Shown here one piece after another: positions 8,971 to 16,305 of a stretch of DNA of 50,799 nucleotides. Every line of letters starts with the position of its first letter. Position 1 is the first letter of the stretch. The position numbers and the translations under genes are program-made. Source of the stretch: an uncultured Collinsella sp. (GTDB lineage Bacteria; Actinomycetota; Coriobacteriia; Coriobacteriales; Coriobacteriaceae); assembly GCA_900768795.1 (NCBI GenBank), contig CAAGEH010000021.1:1-50799 (forward strand), given 5' to 3'. Under the pieces are notes generated by a model, which was not told the origin of the DNA, ran no database searches, and worked only from the letters and a program-made list of their open reading frames with translations.

Positions 8971-9025
8971 CGGTTCTCCTTCCGACAGGTCAGCAGTAGG
9001 GATTCTCGACAACGCGATTATCGAA

Positions 9026-9055
9026 TTGCATTGATCACGATGCTTTGTCTATCAT
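9026..9055 (+). promoter_or_regulatory. Candidate sigma-70-type promoter
   Basis: TTGCAT (9026-9031) and TATCAT (9050-9055) are separated by 18 bases. They are positioned to transcribe the segment that ends at the terminator 9211-9243. Based on consensus resemblance only. Confidence 0.35.
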
Positions 9056-9061
9056 GGAAAT

Positions 9062-9243
9062 CTGACACACAGACAAGGCCACCGAGGGGAATTCGAGCTG
9101 CCAGCGGACAGGAGCGACGGCTGAGCTTTCGGCCCGATTACTTCACCAAGTGGGATGAGTGCTTCGGCAGGATGGTCCTGAGCAGCGCTCGTTGGTATCC
9201 TTCCAATAAGGCGCCTTCGCCCAATCGGAGGCGCGGCTTTTTT
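9062..9243 (+). ncRNA. Candidate small RNA or attenuated leader
   Basis: About 180 bases between a promoter-like element and an intrinsic terminator, with no plausible reading frame and several short hairpins (for example around CGACGGCTGAGCTTTCGGCCCG). I do not recognise a known riboswitch or RNA family. It could be a free small RNA or an attenuator leader for the membrane protein downstream. Confidence 0.3.
9211..9243 (+). terminator. Intrinsic terminator upstream of the membrane protein
   Basis: GCGCCT (9211-9216) pairs with AGGCGC (9229-9234), with possible extra pairs in the loop, followed by GGCTTTTTT. No plus-strand protein gene precedes it, so it ends a non-coding transcript or attenuates the downstream gene. 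Confidence 0.65.
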
Positions 9244-9535
9244 GGCTGGCAGGCACTTGACCTGTGGGCTAAGGGCAGCGAGAAGTCCGGCGTGCGCGCA
9301 GCTCGCGTCATCGACATGACGGCAGCGCAGGCGGAATAGGAGAGGTGCGGGACAAGGCGCTCGAGAAAGGCTGGAGCCCAAGGCAGACACGAAAAGGGCA
9401 GACCTCTACGACCGCAGTGAGCAAATCCCAGACCCCCTCGCCCTGGACAAGGAGGGGATTGCCACCGCACGTCTGGCGGATGTCCTCGATATCGGTCCTC
9501 GGATTCTTTCGGTTGCCCTCGTCATCGCGGCGACG

Positions 9536-11038
9536 GTGTTCTTCCTCGCGAATCTCGATGCCTTCGCGGGCGTAGGCGCCCTTCTCGCGCTTCTCGGCGC
9601 CGCCATCGTGCTCGGATGGGGAGTCCTGCTCTCCTCGGCAGCCCTCATGCATCGGCACCTCTGGAAGCTCTCCCCCACCTCTCGGCACGACTACGCGCTC
9701 AGGCTCTACCACGGGCGCTCCGGGAAGAACCCGAAGAAGGCATGCGAGCTTCTCCTCGGCATGGCTCGCGCCGACATCGAGACCGGAAAGATCGAGGCGG
9801 CCGCCGCCGCACTCTCGCACGCCGACAGCGCGCTTCTCGAGGGAGACGAGCTCAAGCTCTTCTATCTCCTCTCCTATGTGACGGCGATTCCGGAGGGCGG
9901 CAAGAACGCCGAGGAGGCGCTCGTGCGCTACGCCGCCGTCCCCGTCAAGCGGTTCGCGGGCTTTCCAGACGAGAAGGAAGCCGCATCCTGGCTCGATTAC
10001 GCGGACGTCGACAAGGCGCGCGCCGTCGTGGCGGGCATCCGCGGCCCCAAGAGGCTCCATCCGGCGCTGCAGCTTGCCCTCTCCCTCATGGCGGCACATG
10101 TCCTCGCCTACTGCGGCATGCTGTACGGCGTGGATGCGGATGCAGGCTGGATGCTCAAGTGCGGCTACGCCTCGGTGGCGGGTCTCTTGGCTGTGGCATC
10201 CCTTGTCGTGCTGGGAATTGCCATCGCGCGCGTTGCCCGAAAGACCCCTCTCCAGAGCGCGAACGGGAAGGGAGCAAGGCTTGCCAGGGGGATTCTCGCC
10301 CTCTTCATCGTTCTGGCTGCCCTGAGCCTTGGCGCCCAGCTCTTGATTGATGGGCCCCTCATGCACGACGGCGAGGAGCGTGCCGTGGCGCAGGGCGTCC
10401 CCGACCAGTTCGCCGACAAGGTCTACGACTATCTCGCCGTTGCGTGGCCGGGATACGACCCACGCGACACGACGACCGACTATTGGAGGACAAACAGCCC
10501 CTTCCTGATGGAGAAGTGGAGCGAGGCGGCCCTCTACGACACGGAGAGTCCCGCACCCGAGAATGACTCGTCGTCCTCAGCCGGAGGCGATGCTTCCGGC
10601 TCTGGGGAAGACACGGCCTCCGGAACGAACGACACGGCTGCCGATGGCTCAAGCCAGGATGCTTCTGGCAACGAGGCGGAAGCGCAGCTGGAGGCCACAA
10701 AGGATAGGATGCGCTCGCTGGCGGTCTATCTGGAGGACAACGGCATCGTGCCCGACATGGACGTCTTCGACGCCATTCTCTTCGACGAGAACGCGAAGGG
10801 CGACATGTACGCAAGGCTGGGAACGGCATCCGACAAGGAGAACGGCAAGCTCGTGACGGTCGAGTACCGGCTTTATTCGAACGGCGAGAAGACCGACGGG
10901 CAGGGCTTGACCTCAGAGGAGTTCGTGCTCGAGAAGTGGTACCCGCAGGACGAGGGAAGGGACGCCGAGGTTCTCGGCTTCTATCTCGTCGACGAGGCAT
11001 CGGGCGCCGTGACCGACGAAGAGAAGACCAGCTGGTAG
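9536..11038 (+). CDS. Multi-pass membrane protein of unknown function, start unresolved
   Basis: About 500 residues from GTG 9536. The same frame is open back to 9320 and reads protein-like there (for example LYDRSEQIPDPLALDK), running into the first membrane helix, so the true start is probably upstream. No ATG, GTG or TTG exists in that extension; a lost base near 9340 or a rare start are possible. Two hydrophobic helices occur near the N-terminus and two near residues 178-265. Between them is a soluble helical stretch resembling TPR helices (KIEAAAAALSHADSALLEGDELKLF). The C-terminal half begins with a Ser/Asp/Gly-rich linker (about 340-380) and looks extracellular. It sits between two sortase-substrate genes, so a role at the envelope is an inference from context. 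Confidence 0.65.
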   Translation: MFFLANLDAFAGVGALLALLGAAIVLGWGVLLSSAALMHRHLWKLSPTSRHDYALRLYHGRSGKNPKKACELLLGMARADIETGKIEAAAAALSHADSALLEGDELKLFYLLSYVTAIPEGGKNAEEALVRYAAVPVKRFAGFPDEKEAASWLDYADVDKARAVVAGIRGPKRLHPALQLALSLMAAHVLAYCGMLYGVDADAGWMLKCGYASVAGLLAVASLVVLGIAIARVARKTPLQSANGKGARLARGILALFIVLAALSLGAQLLIDGPLMHDGEERAVAQGVPDQFADKVYDYLAVAWPGYDPRDTTTDYWRTNSPFLMEKWSEAALYDTESPAPENDSSSSAGGDASGSGEDTASGTNDTAADGSSQDASGNEAEAQLEATKDRMRSLAVYLEDNGIVPDMDVFDAILFDENAKGDMYARLGTASDKENGKLVTVEYRLYSNGEKTDGQGLTSEEFVLEKWYPQDEGRDAEVLGFYLVDEASGAVTDEEKTSW

Positions 11039-11139
11039 CCGCATGCGCCGAGCGCATTGCAGACGACGTCCGAGTCCAGGAGCACGAAGGGCAGCCCATT
11101 TCACACGCCGGGCGACCGCCTCGTCATGCGCCGGACCTG

Positions 11140-12660
11140 TCACTGATTGCGTAGGCGGGCCCGAAGGACGAGAAGTGCAGCACCCGCGGCAGCGATCCCC
11201 AGGAAATGCGGAGTCGCCCAAGGGTCACCGGTAGCAGGAATGGGCGAGCGGGGCTCATCTTTCAAAGCCGTCTGCGCGGGGGCCTCCTCGGCGACGCGCA
11301 GCTGTGACCCCCCAGGCTTCTCGGACTCGGCGAGCTGCTCGGGCTTTTCCGGCGCCACGTAGACGTTGTTGAAGACGGCCTCGTTGACTCCATCACCGTA
11401 CGAGACCTCGGGTATGAGGCTGCCGTCCGGGTCTATCTGCTCGGCGACGACCGTCACCTGGTAGACCCTCGCGTCGTACGTGATCCCCTCCTCGTCTCCC
11501 GCGACCTCGCGGATGGAGTAGCGATACGTTCCCATGCGCGTATAGGTGATGGGGGCAAACGTCACCGAGCCGTCCGCTGCGTTCGCGGCAGTCTGCAAGA
11601 CGTTGCCCTGCTCGTCGAGAAGCTCGACGGAGAACTCGCCCCCCGCAAGCTCGCGGCCGGTGAGGGTCACCCTCGCCCCAAGCCGTACCTGGCCCCGCGG
11701 CGCGAACGTGTTGACGAAGGACACGACCGCGGCCCTCGCGGGCTTCTCGCCTGCCGTGTAGACGTAGGTCTCGCTATCCGCACCAGCCGTCGTAACCGTC
11801 GTGGTGGCCGTTACACGTCCGTCGTCACGCCTGCCCACCTCGATGGCAAGCGTTCGCTCGGCCGTGTCGTAGGCAGTGGCGGGGTAGCTGAGGCCCTTAG
11901 CTGAAACCAGCGAATACCTGTAGGTCTTGCCGACGTCCTCCTTGGTGAAGACAATCGGCTTTCCGTCGCGGACCTCGAAGAAGTCCACCGTTGCCGGCTG
12001 GCCATCCTTCGCGCTGGGGAACCTGAAGACTCCAACGTACTGCCCCACCTGCCTCCCGAGGAGCAGCGCCTTAGACGCCTGGTCTTCAGGCACCACGGTC
12101 ACCATGTACTCGGGATAGACGGAGTCGCGCCCGTTCATCACCGCGGACAGAGTGATGCCACCTGCCTCCGTGAAGTTCAGGGCGGGCTCGTAGGAGTTCG
12201 TGAAGGTCGGCGACCAGAACCCGTTGCCCACGGCGACAAGCTCCCCCTGCACGCGCCCGACGACGAACTCGAACGCGCCCACGTGCGTGTCGTACACGAT
12301 GTCGGGATCCGAGCCCTGTACCTGGGTCACCTCGTAGCGGTAGGTGCCAGGCTCCGTGAACGTGATGGCACCGACCTTGATCTCGGCGTGGTCAGGCAAG
12401 AAGGAGAGCGTGTCCTCCTTTGTCACCGTGATGGTGGTATCGGCTGGCTCGGGCGCGCCGTTCAAGCCGGTCACCTTGAAAGCGAACGCATCAGAGTCGT
12501 TCCAGGCCCGACCGGAGATCCCCACCCTCAGAACCCTGGCGGGCGTGATAGTGACGGATTCGGTGGGGCCGTCATCGGCAAGCGCCTGCGCGGGAAGAAC
12601 GATTCCTGCCAGAGCAAGCGAGATGACACACAGGAAGAGTGTCTTCCAGAGGGACTTCAT
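11140..12660 (-). CDS. Pilin-like isopeptide-domain surface protein (FctA/Spy0128-type)
   Basis: A 506-residue exported protein. A signal peptide (MKSLWKTLFLCVISLALAG..., cleaved after AQALA) is followed by three or four repeated beta domains of the streptococcal pilin isopeptide-linkage type. Each has the pattern GTYRYEV or TYRYSL, a YDT/YDA step and an ending TNSYEP, VNTFAP or FNNVYVAP, in which the Asn would form a Lys-Asn intramolecular bond. The C-terminal sorting signal is IPATG near 474, with hydrophobic helix and RLRNQ tail, an LPxTG variant. The start is ATG 12660 with GGAG upstream; longer frames lack a signal peptide at the N-terminus. It is divergent from the LuxR gene, its likely regulator. 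It is probably a major pilin or fibrillar shaft protein. Confidence 0.85.
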   Translation of the reverse strand: MKSLWKTLFLCVISLALAGIVLPAQALADDGPTESVTITPARVLRVGISGRAWNDSDAFAFKVTGLNGAPEPADTTITVTKEDTLSFLPDHAEIKVGAITFTEPGTYRYEVTQVQGSDPDIVYDTHVGAFEFVVGRVQGELVAVGNGFWSPTFTNSYEPALNFTEAGGITLSAVMNGRDSVYPEYMVTVVPEDQASKALLLGRQVGQYVGVFRFPSAKDGQPATVDFFEVRDGKPIVFTKEDVGKTYRYSLVSAKGLSYPATAYDTAERTLAIEVGRRDDGRVTATTTVTTAGADSETYVYTAGEKPARAAVVSFVNTFAPRGQVRLGARVTLTGRELAGGEFSVELLDEQGNVLQTAANAADGSVTFAPITYTRMGTYRYSIREVAGDEEGITYDARVYQVTVVAEQIDPDGSLIPEVSYGDGVNEAVFNNVYVAPEKPEQLAESEKPGGSQLRVAEEAPAQTALKDEPRSPIPATGDPWATPHFLGIAAAGAALLVLRARLRNQ

Positions 12661-12854
12661 GGGCGGCTCCGTTTCGTCCGGGGTCTTATCCGCCACAATG
12701 TTACGCTCTCGCGGACGAAGTCGGTAGTGCCGTTTGGGGGGCGAAACGGCCAACCGGAAGACTCCCGCCTCGTCTCCCCCATCGCGGTCCCCGATTCCGC
12801 CTTGCACAACGGACAGCTGAGCGGCGAAGATACGTTTGGCGAGAGGAGAAGACA

Positions 12855-13877
12855 TTGGAGACCGAGAACGTGGCACTTCCCCGGCTGCCCATGCCGCTCA
12901 TGTGCACGTCGTTTGAGCCGGGCTGCCTCGATGCGGCGGTGGCGTCATTCGACGACCCTGACGTCCAGGCCATCGCCCGCGCCGAGGCTCTCTACTTCCG
13001 GGGCCAGGCCGAAGCGGCGGACGCCGCGGCGACTGCGTATCTCGACGCCGACGACGTCGGTCTGCGTCTCTCGGGAAATCTCATCTGCGGCTTCGCGAGC
13101 CTCTCGCTCAACCACATCGCCCAGGCGCGATCGTGCCTGGGGGCGATCGTGGCAGAAGGCTCGGCGGATGCCGACGAGGGCGAGTCAGAGCCGCTTCGCG
13201 CGTCTCGCATGTTCTTTGGTGCCGCGGCGGGCGTCCTCCTCCACCTCCCAACGCCCTTCTCGATGGAGGAGTTCGCGTCGTGCGCGGCAAGCCTGCCCGA
13301 GGGCCTGCGCCTCTTTGCGAGCTACCTGCTCGCACATGCCTCCTACCTCAACGGAGACTGGGGCAAATGCGTGGGCATGGCCGAGAACGCCCTGGTCATG
13401 AAGCGTGGAAGCTATCCGATATCGGAGACGTTCCTACACCTAGGGGAGGCGATGGGATACATGAGCCTGAAGGAGTCCGACCACGCCAGGGAGCACTTCG
13501 AGCGCGCGTGGGCGTTGTCGAGGCCAGACGGGCTGTACGAGACCATAGGCGAGCACCACGGGCTATTGCAGGGACTTGTCGAGAAGTGCCTGAAGGCCGG
13601 CTACCCCGAGGACTTCTCGCGAGTGATCGAGATAACGTACCGGTTCAGCTACGGCTGGCGCAGGATCCACAACCCGGATGCCGGCGAGAGCGTGGCAGAC
13701 AACCTCTCGACCACGGAGTTCGCCGTCTCGATGCTGGCGTGTCGCGGATGGAGCAACGCCGAGATAGCGCGGCACATGGGCATCTCTGCCGGCACGGTGA
13801 AGAACAGGCTCTCGAGCGCGTACGCCAAGCTCGGCATCTCCAAGCGCTCCGAGCTCGGGCGGTTCATGCTGCGCTAG
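12855..13877 (+). CDS. LuxR-family transcriptional regulator
   Basis: A 340-residue protein ending in a classical LuxR/FixJ helix-turn-helix (about residues 285-335: LSTTEFAVSMLACRGWSNAE, then IARHMGISAGTVKNRLS). The upstream 280 residues are helical and TPR-like (KESDHAREHFERAWALSRPD), as in MalT-like regulators, but there is no Walker ATP-binding motif. The start is taken as TTG 12855 because GAGGAG lies six bases upstream. The next ATG (12891) has no ribosome-binding site. It is divergent from the pilin-like gene across about 195 bases, which fits local control of that gene. Its last four bases overlap the stop of the convergent FMN-binding gene. Confidence 0.85.
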   Translation: METENVALPRLPMPLMCTSFEPGCLDAAVASFDDPDVQAIARAEALYFRGQAEAADAAATAYLDADDVGLRLSGNLICGFASLSLNHIAQARSCLGAIVAEGSADADEGESEPLRASRMFFGAAAGVLLHLPTPFSMEEFASCAASLPEGLRLFASYLLAHASYLNGDWGKCVGMAENALVMKRGSYPISETFLHLGEAMGYMSLKESDHAREHFERAWALSRPDGLYETIGEHHGLLQGLVEKCLKAGYPEDFSRVIEITYRFSYGWRRIHNPDAGESVADNLSTTEFAVSMLACRGWSNAEIARHMGISAGTVKNRLSSAYAKLGISKRSELGRFMLR

Positions 13878-14272
13878 ACGAGCACCTTCTTGTTGTCGGC
13901 ACCCGGCGTCGTGACGATGACCTCATCCGGCACGACCGTGAGCGCGCCCTTGGCAGTGGCTGCACCCTTGAACATGGACTCGACCTCGCCCTTGAACTTC
14001 TCGACGTAGGCGCCCTCGGCCGTGTAGGTTGCCGTCCCCTTGATCTGGTAGCCCTCGAGGGTCTTGGGGTTGTAGGCGGAGAGGGCGATCCTGCCGCCGT
14101 TGGACTTTAGGTTCGCAAGCGTCGTCTGCAGGAAGACATCGCCGATGTGGAGGTTGCCCTCCTCGTCGATCTCCTTGAAGGCGACGGGCACGACGTTGGG
14201 CCTTCCGTCCGCGCAGGTCGCGAGGTCCCACATGGACTCGTTCAGGACCTTGATGACGTTCTCGTTAAGCAT
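13874..14272 (-). CDS. Pyridoxamine 5'-phosphate oxidase-like FMN-binding protein
   Basis: A 132-residue single-domain split-barrel protein of the PNPOx-like superfamily, a fold that binds FMN or related cofactors as a dimer. Seen: an N-terminal helix (MLNENVIKVLNES), then LATCADGRPNVVPVAFKEID, the typical first strands, and GGRIALSAYNPKTLEGYQIKG in the barrel. The start is ATG 14272 with AAGGAGG. Its stop codon shares CTAG with the stop of the convergent LuxR gene. It lies downstream of a convergently spaced HxlR gene on the same strand and may be its target. The substrate is unknown. Confidence 0.85.
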   Translation of the reverse strand: MLNENVIKVLNESMWDLATCADGRPNVVPVAFKEIDEEGNLHIGDVFLQTTLANLKSNGGRIALSAYNPKTLEGYQIKGTATYTAEGAYVEKFKGEVESMFKGAATAKGALTVVPDEVIVTTPGADNKKVLV

Positions 14273-14402
14273 GGCTTCCTCCTTCTCCCGAGCAGCACCG
14301 CGCTGCTCTGCGTATCGGATGCCGCTCAAGATAGGAGACTCACGCGGATGGAGGAAGATATGGGGCGGAACTTGAGTTGCTCTTGTTGCCCGTAGCTGGT
14401 CT

Positions 14403-14837
14403 CTACCTGCGGGTTCCTGGGACGAGCGGTGCGTCTGTCCTTGCCGGCACCACCTTCACGTCCACAAAGTCGCAGACCTGGCACTGCCTCGGCGCGTCGG
14501 TCGTCACCTCGTGGTTTGTGAGTCCCGCCCACTTGCATATGTCGCGCAGGATCGGGACGACGGACTCGCCGCGCTCCGTGAGCGAGTACTCCACGCGCGG
14601 GGGTATCTCGTCGAAGCTCCTCCTCTGCACGAGGCCATCACGCAGGAGCTCCTTCAGGGACGACGACAGCACGGCATCGGAGATGTTCGTCATCTCCTCC
14701 CTCAGCTGACCGTATCTCAGGGTCTGCTTCTTCGAGAGCACGCAGAGGATGCGGCTCTTCCATTTCCCTCCGAAGACCTCGAGTCCGTACTCGAGCGGGC
14801 AGCGGATGTCCGGCTCGAGCTTTCTGGTGTGCGGCAT
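14403..14837 (-). CDS. HxlR-family winged-helix regulator
   Basis: A 144-residue MarR/HxlR-type repressor or activator, typically sensing redox or reactive compounds. Signature: CPLEYGLEVFGGKWKSRILC near residue 12, then LRYGQLREEMTNISDAVLSSSLKEL (recognition helix) and a wing with PPRVEYSLTERGESVVPIL. Cys residues near the N-terminus and in the tail (CQVCDF) could be redox-active. The start is ATG 14837 with GGAGG; longer frames lack this. It probably regulates itself and the FMN-binding protein 130 bases downstream. Confidence 0.9.
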   Translation of the reverse strand: MPHTRKLEPDIRCPLEYGLEVFGGKWKSRILCVLSKKQTLRYGQLREEMTNISDAVLSSSLKELLRDGLVQRRSFDEIPPRVEYSLTERGESVVPILRDICKWAGLTNHEVTTDAPRQCQVCDFVDVKVVPARTDAPLVPGTRR

Positions 14838-14966
14838 GATGCCTCCAAACGTTGCTGTTGCCACCAGTCTTGCAGCATGTTGGGCGCGTCTCAAGTAACT
14901 ATGCAAAACATGAGTGTCACCTGTCGCGGCGTCTCCTTGGTGCCTCGACAATGCATGCGCAAGCAG

Positions 14967-15000
14967 GCGGGGAGGTGCGTCATTCGGCGCGCCTCCCCGC
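14967..15000 (-). terminator. Probable terminator after rubredoxin
   Basis: Nine-base-pair stem GCGGGGAGG/CCTCCCCGC with a 16-base loop, 27 bases after the rubredoxin stop. The following T-run is weak on both strands (CTGCTTGC on minus, TTCTC on plus). Confidence 0.5.
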
Positions 15001-15027
15001 TTCTCATGCCCCATGTCCCGGCTCTGG

Positions 15028-15189
15028 CTAATCCGCCGGGCTGAAGTCCTCCTTGGGGACCCCGCAGACAGGGCAGGTCCAGTCGTCTGAGATGTCCTCG
15101 AAGGCGGTCCCGGGAGCGATGCCGTTGTCGGGGTCTCCCTTCTCCGGGTCATAGACGTAGCCGCAGACGTTGCACACGTACTTTCTCAT
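15028..15189 (-). CDS. Rubredoxin
   Basis: A 53-residue one-iron electron carrier. The two metal-binding loops are CNVCGYVY near the N-terminus and CPVCGVPK near the C-terminus, with DPDNGIAPGT and DISDDWTCP between them, all typical for rubredoxin, and the length is the family norm. The start is ATG 15189. The ribosome-binding site is poor: GAGAAGG is about 13 bases upstream. It serves oxygen or peroxide detoxification in anaerobes as a partner of rubrerythrin or flavoproteins. None is adjacent, though the HxlR/FMN-binding pair nearby fits a redox-stress theme. Confidence 0.93.
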   Translation of the reverse strand: MRKYVCNVCGYVYDPEKGDPDNGIAPGTAFEDISDDWTCPVCGVPKEDFSPAD

Positions 15190-15259
15190 GGCAGGCCCAG
15201 CACCTTCTCCCCCGGCATCCTCCGTTGCACCAATGAGGGCGCTGACCGCTGCCAAGCAC

Positions 15260-15290
15260 CGTCGGCGTAAACAACGTCTTGGCACACAAC
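15260..15290 (+). mobile_element. 31-bp remnant of the IS481-type right end
   Basis: Identical to 7101-7131, which is the last coding part and right end of the IS at 6064-7132, and in the same orientation. Sequence to its left is unrelated to the IS. The right flank reads ACCTAGC, a CTAG-type target like that of the intact copy. It marks the far edge of the accessory module. Confidence 0.75.
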
Positions 15291-15292
15291 AC

Positions 15293-15592
15293 CTAGCAGG
15301 GTCCCAGCAGGTCATCGAGACGCTGCTTGCCATCGGCGGTAATCGAGAGTGCATTGGGAAGCTGGGCACCATCCGAGTCAAAGCACGCAACGCTCTTGAG
15401 CTGTCCGCATTCGACGAGCCTGAGAACAGCTGCCTTGGTTCGATACCCGCTGACGCCTATTGCCCGAGCCAACTCCGAGCTTGAGAGATGGCTGCATCCA
15501 TCCGCTCGGCACTCGTCACGTGAAACACGAAGTAGAATCGCTATCTCAACACGATTCATGTCACCAACGCTCGCGCGTCCATGGCCAGGCAT
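15293..15592 (-). CDS. Small winged-helix (Rrf2/MarR-like) DNA-binding protein
   Basis: A 99-residue protein with a winged-helix: MNRVEIAILLRVSRDECRA, then SSSELARAIGVSGYRTKAAV as the helix-turn-helix and LRLVECGQLKSVACFDSDG as the wing. No cofactor site is visible. The start is ATG 15592 with GAGGAGG eight bases upstream. Its stop codon (TAG within CTAG) falls in the sequence that flanks the IS remnant, so its original C-terminus may have been replaced when the IS inserted. Upstream is a palindrome-rich AT segment that may hold its operator. Confidence 0.7.
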   Translation of the reverse strand: MPGHGRASVGDMNRVEIAILLRVSRDECRADGCSHLSSSELARAIGVSGYRTKAAVLRLVECGQLKSVACFDSDGAQLPNALSITADGKQRLDDLLGPC

Positions 15593-15851
15593 ATTCGAAC
15601 CTCCTCGAGGTCTGGAACACATCAAATGCATCTTCCGGTGCGTTCGATTACATACCAGCATAATAGGGCATCGAATTAAATTACACCTTAAGAAATAAAA
15701 AGAAGGGGCAATAAGTTGCAACTTCTTAAACGATAGGTTTAATTAAACTACTTACAACGATAATAAATGTTGTTCAACATATCTCAGAATGGAAATATTC
15801 GGACTTGAACGCTTAAATTAGCGAGATTCTCTGATATAATTTGCCCTTGCT
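15593..15851. other. AT-rich intergenic segment with three palindromes
   Basis: Much lower GC than its surroundings from about 15640 to 15850. It contains AAGTTGCAACTT (15713-15724), GTTTAATTAAAC (15737-15748) and ATGTTG-TT-CAACAT (15767-15780). No gene is seen. It holds the tRNA-Glu promoter and probably that of the minus-strand regulator. Confidence 0.6.
15832..15840 (+). promoter_or_regulatory. tRNA-Glu promoter, extended -10
   Basis: TGATATAAT: a perfect TATAAT (15835-15840) with an extended TG, 12 bases before the tRNA. The -35 is weak (CTTAAA at 17 bases). Confidence 0.65.
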
Positions 15852-15928
15852 GTCCCCATCGTCTAGCGGCCAAGGACGCCACCCTTTCAAGGTGGATATC
15901 GCGGGTTCGAATCCCGCTGGGGGCACCA
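15852..15928 (+). tRNA. tRNA-Glu (TTC)
   Basis: The cloverleaf folds fully: acceptor GTCCCCA/TGGGGGC, D-stem GTC/GAC, anticodon stem CCACC/GGTGG with loop CTTTCAA (anticodon TTC at 15886-15888), and T-arm GCGGG-TTCGAAT-CCCGC. The CCA is encoded (15926-15928). It is followed by an intrinsic terminator and by the repeat array. Confidence 0.97.
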
Positions 15929-15998
15929 TTTGAATTATGAAGCCCGTCATCCTCCCGATGGCGGGCTTTTTGCTGCCAAGCGCCGGGATTCGAACCCG
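15911..15998 (+). repeat. 88-bp direct repeat, copy 1 (tRNA 3' end, terminator, inverted T-arm)
   Basis: Identical to 16288-16375. It contains the last 18 bases of tRNA-Glu including CCA, a terminator and the start of a structured element (GGGATTCGAACCC, the reverse complement of a T-arm). Confidence 0.95.
15941..15971 (+). terminator. Terminator of tRNA-Glu
   Basis: Stem GCCCGTCAT/ATGGCGGGC with one G-T pair, then TTTTT, 12 bases after the CCA. Confidence 0.9.
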
Positions 15999-16117
15999 GC
16001 AGGGTGCGGAGCTGAGGAAACGCGCGAGCGTTTCCCAGCGCAGCACGCGAGGCGCGGAGCGCCGAAGCGGGACGCGGGCGGCGCGAGCCGCACGCGGACA
16101 TCCCGCTGGGGGCACCA
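15981..16117 (+). repeat. tRNA-linked structured repeat, copy 1
   Basis: 137 bases. Starts with an inverted T-arm (CCGGGATTCGAACCCGG) and ends with the 18-base tRNA-Glu 3' end ATCCCGCTGGGGGCACCA. Between them are three hairpins: 16016-16035 (GGAAACGC, loop GCGA), 16051-16063 (GGCGC, loop GGA) and 16078-16091 (GCGGC, loop GCGA). It codes for no plausible protein. The closest known layout is the rtT repeats of the E. coli tyrT locus, which also carry a tRNA 3' end. Confidence 0.85.
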
Positions 16118-16129
16118 TCGAGTTTGAAA

Positions 16130-16160
16130 GCCCGTTACCCTCTCGGTAGCGGGCTTTTTT
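16130..16160 (+). terminator. Terminator after repeat copy 1
   Basis: Stem GCCCGTTACC/GGTAGCGGGC, then TTTTTT. The stem differs in sequence from the first terminator but keeps its pairing and position. Confidence 0.85.
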
Positions 16161-16169
16161 CTACTCCTA

Positions 16170-16305
16170 CGCCGGGATTCGAACCCGGCAGGGTGCGGAG
16201 CTGAGGAAACGCGCAGCGTTTTCCAGCGCAGCACGCAAGGCGCGAAAGCGCCGAAGCGGGACGCGGGCGGCGAAGCCGCACGCGGACATCCCGCTGGGGG
16301 CACCA
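16170..16305 (+). repeat. tRNA-linked structured repeat, copy 2
   Basis: 136 bases, nearly identical to copy 1. The differences fall in hairpin loops (GCGA to GCA, GGA to GAAA, GCGA to GAA), in one linker base, or in a stem position that remains paired. Hairpins are at 16205-16224, 16239-16252 and 16267-16279. It ends with the same 18-base tRNA-Glu 3' end. Confidence 0.85.

Larger units (their letters stand above)
8971..9535. other. Divergent intergenic region of the surface-protein module
   Basis: This region separates the minus-strand adhesin from the plus-strand membrane protein. It contains a plausible plus-strand promoter (9026-9055), a terminator (9211-9243) and the unresolved 5' end of the next gene, whose frame is open from 9320. 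Minus-strand promoters for the adhesin must also lie here. Confidence 0.45.

Noticed and set aside
16098..16117. Second and third complete tRNA-Glu genes in the array
   Set aside because: Only the 18-base 3' end is present at 16100-16117 and 16288-16305; there is no D-arm, anticodon arm or 5' acceptor strand.
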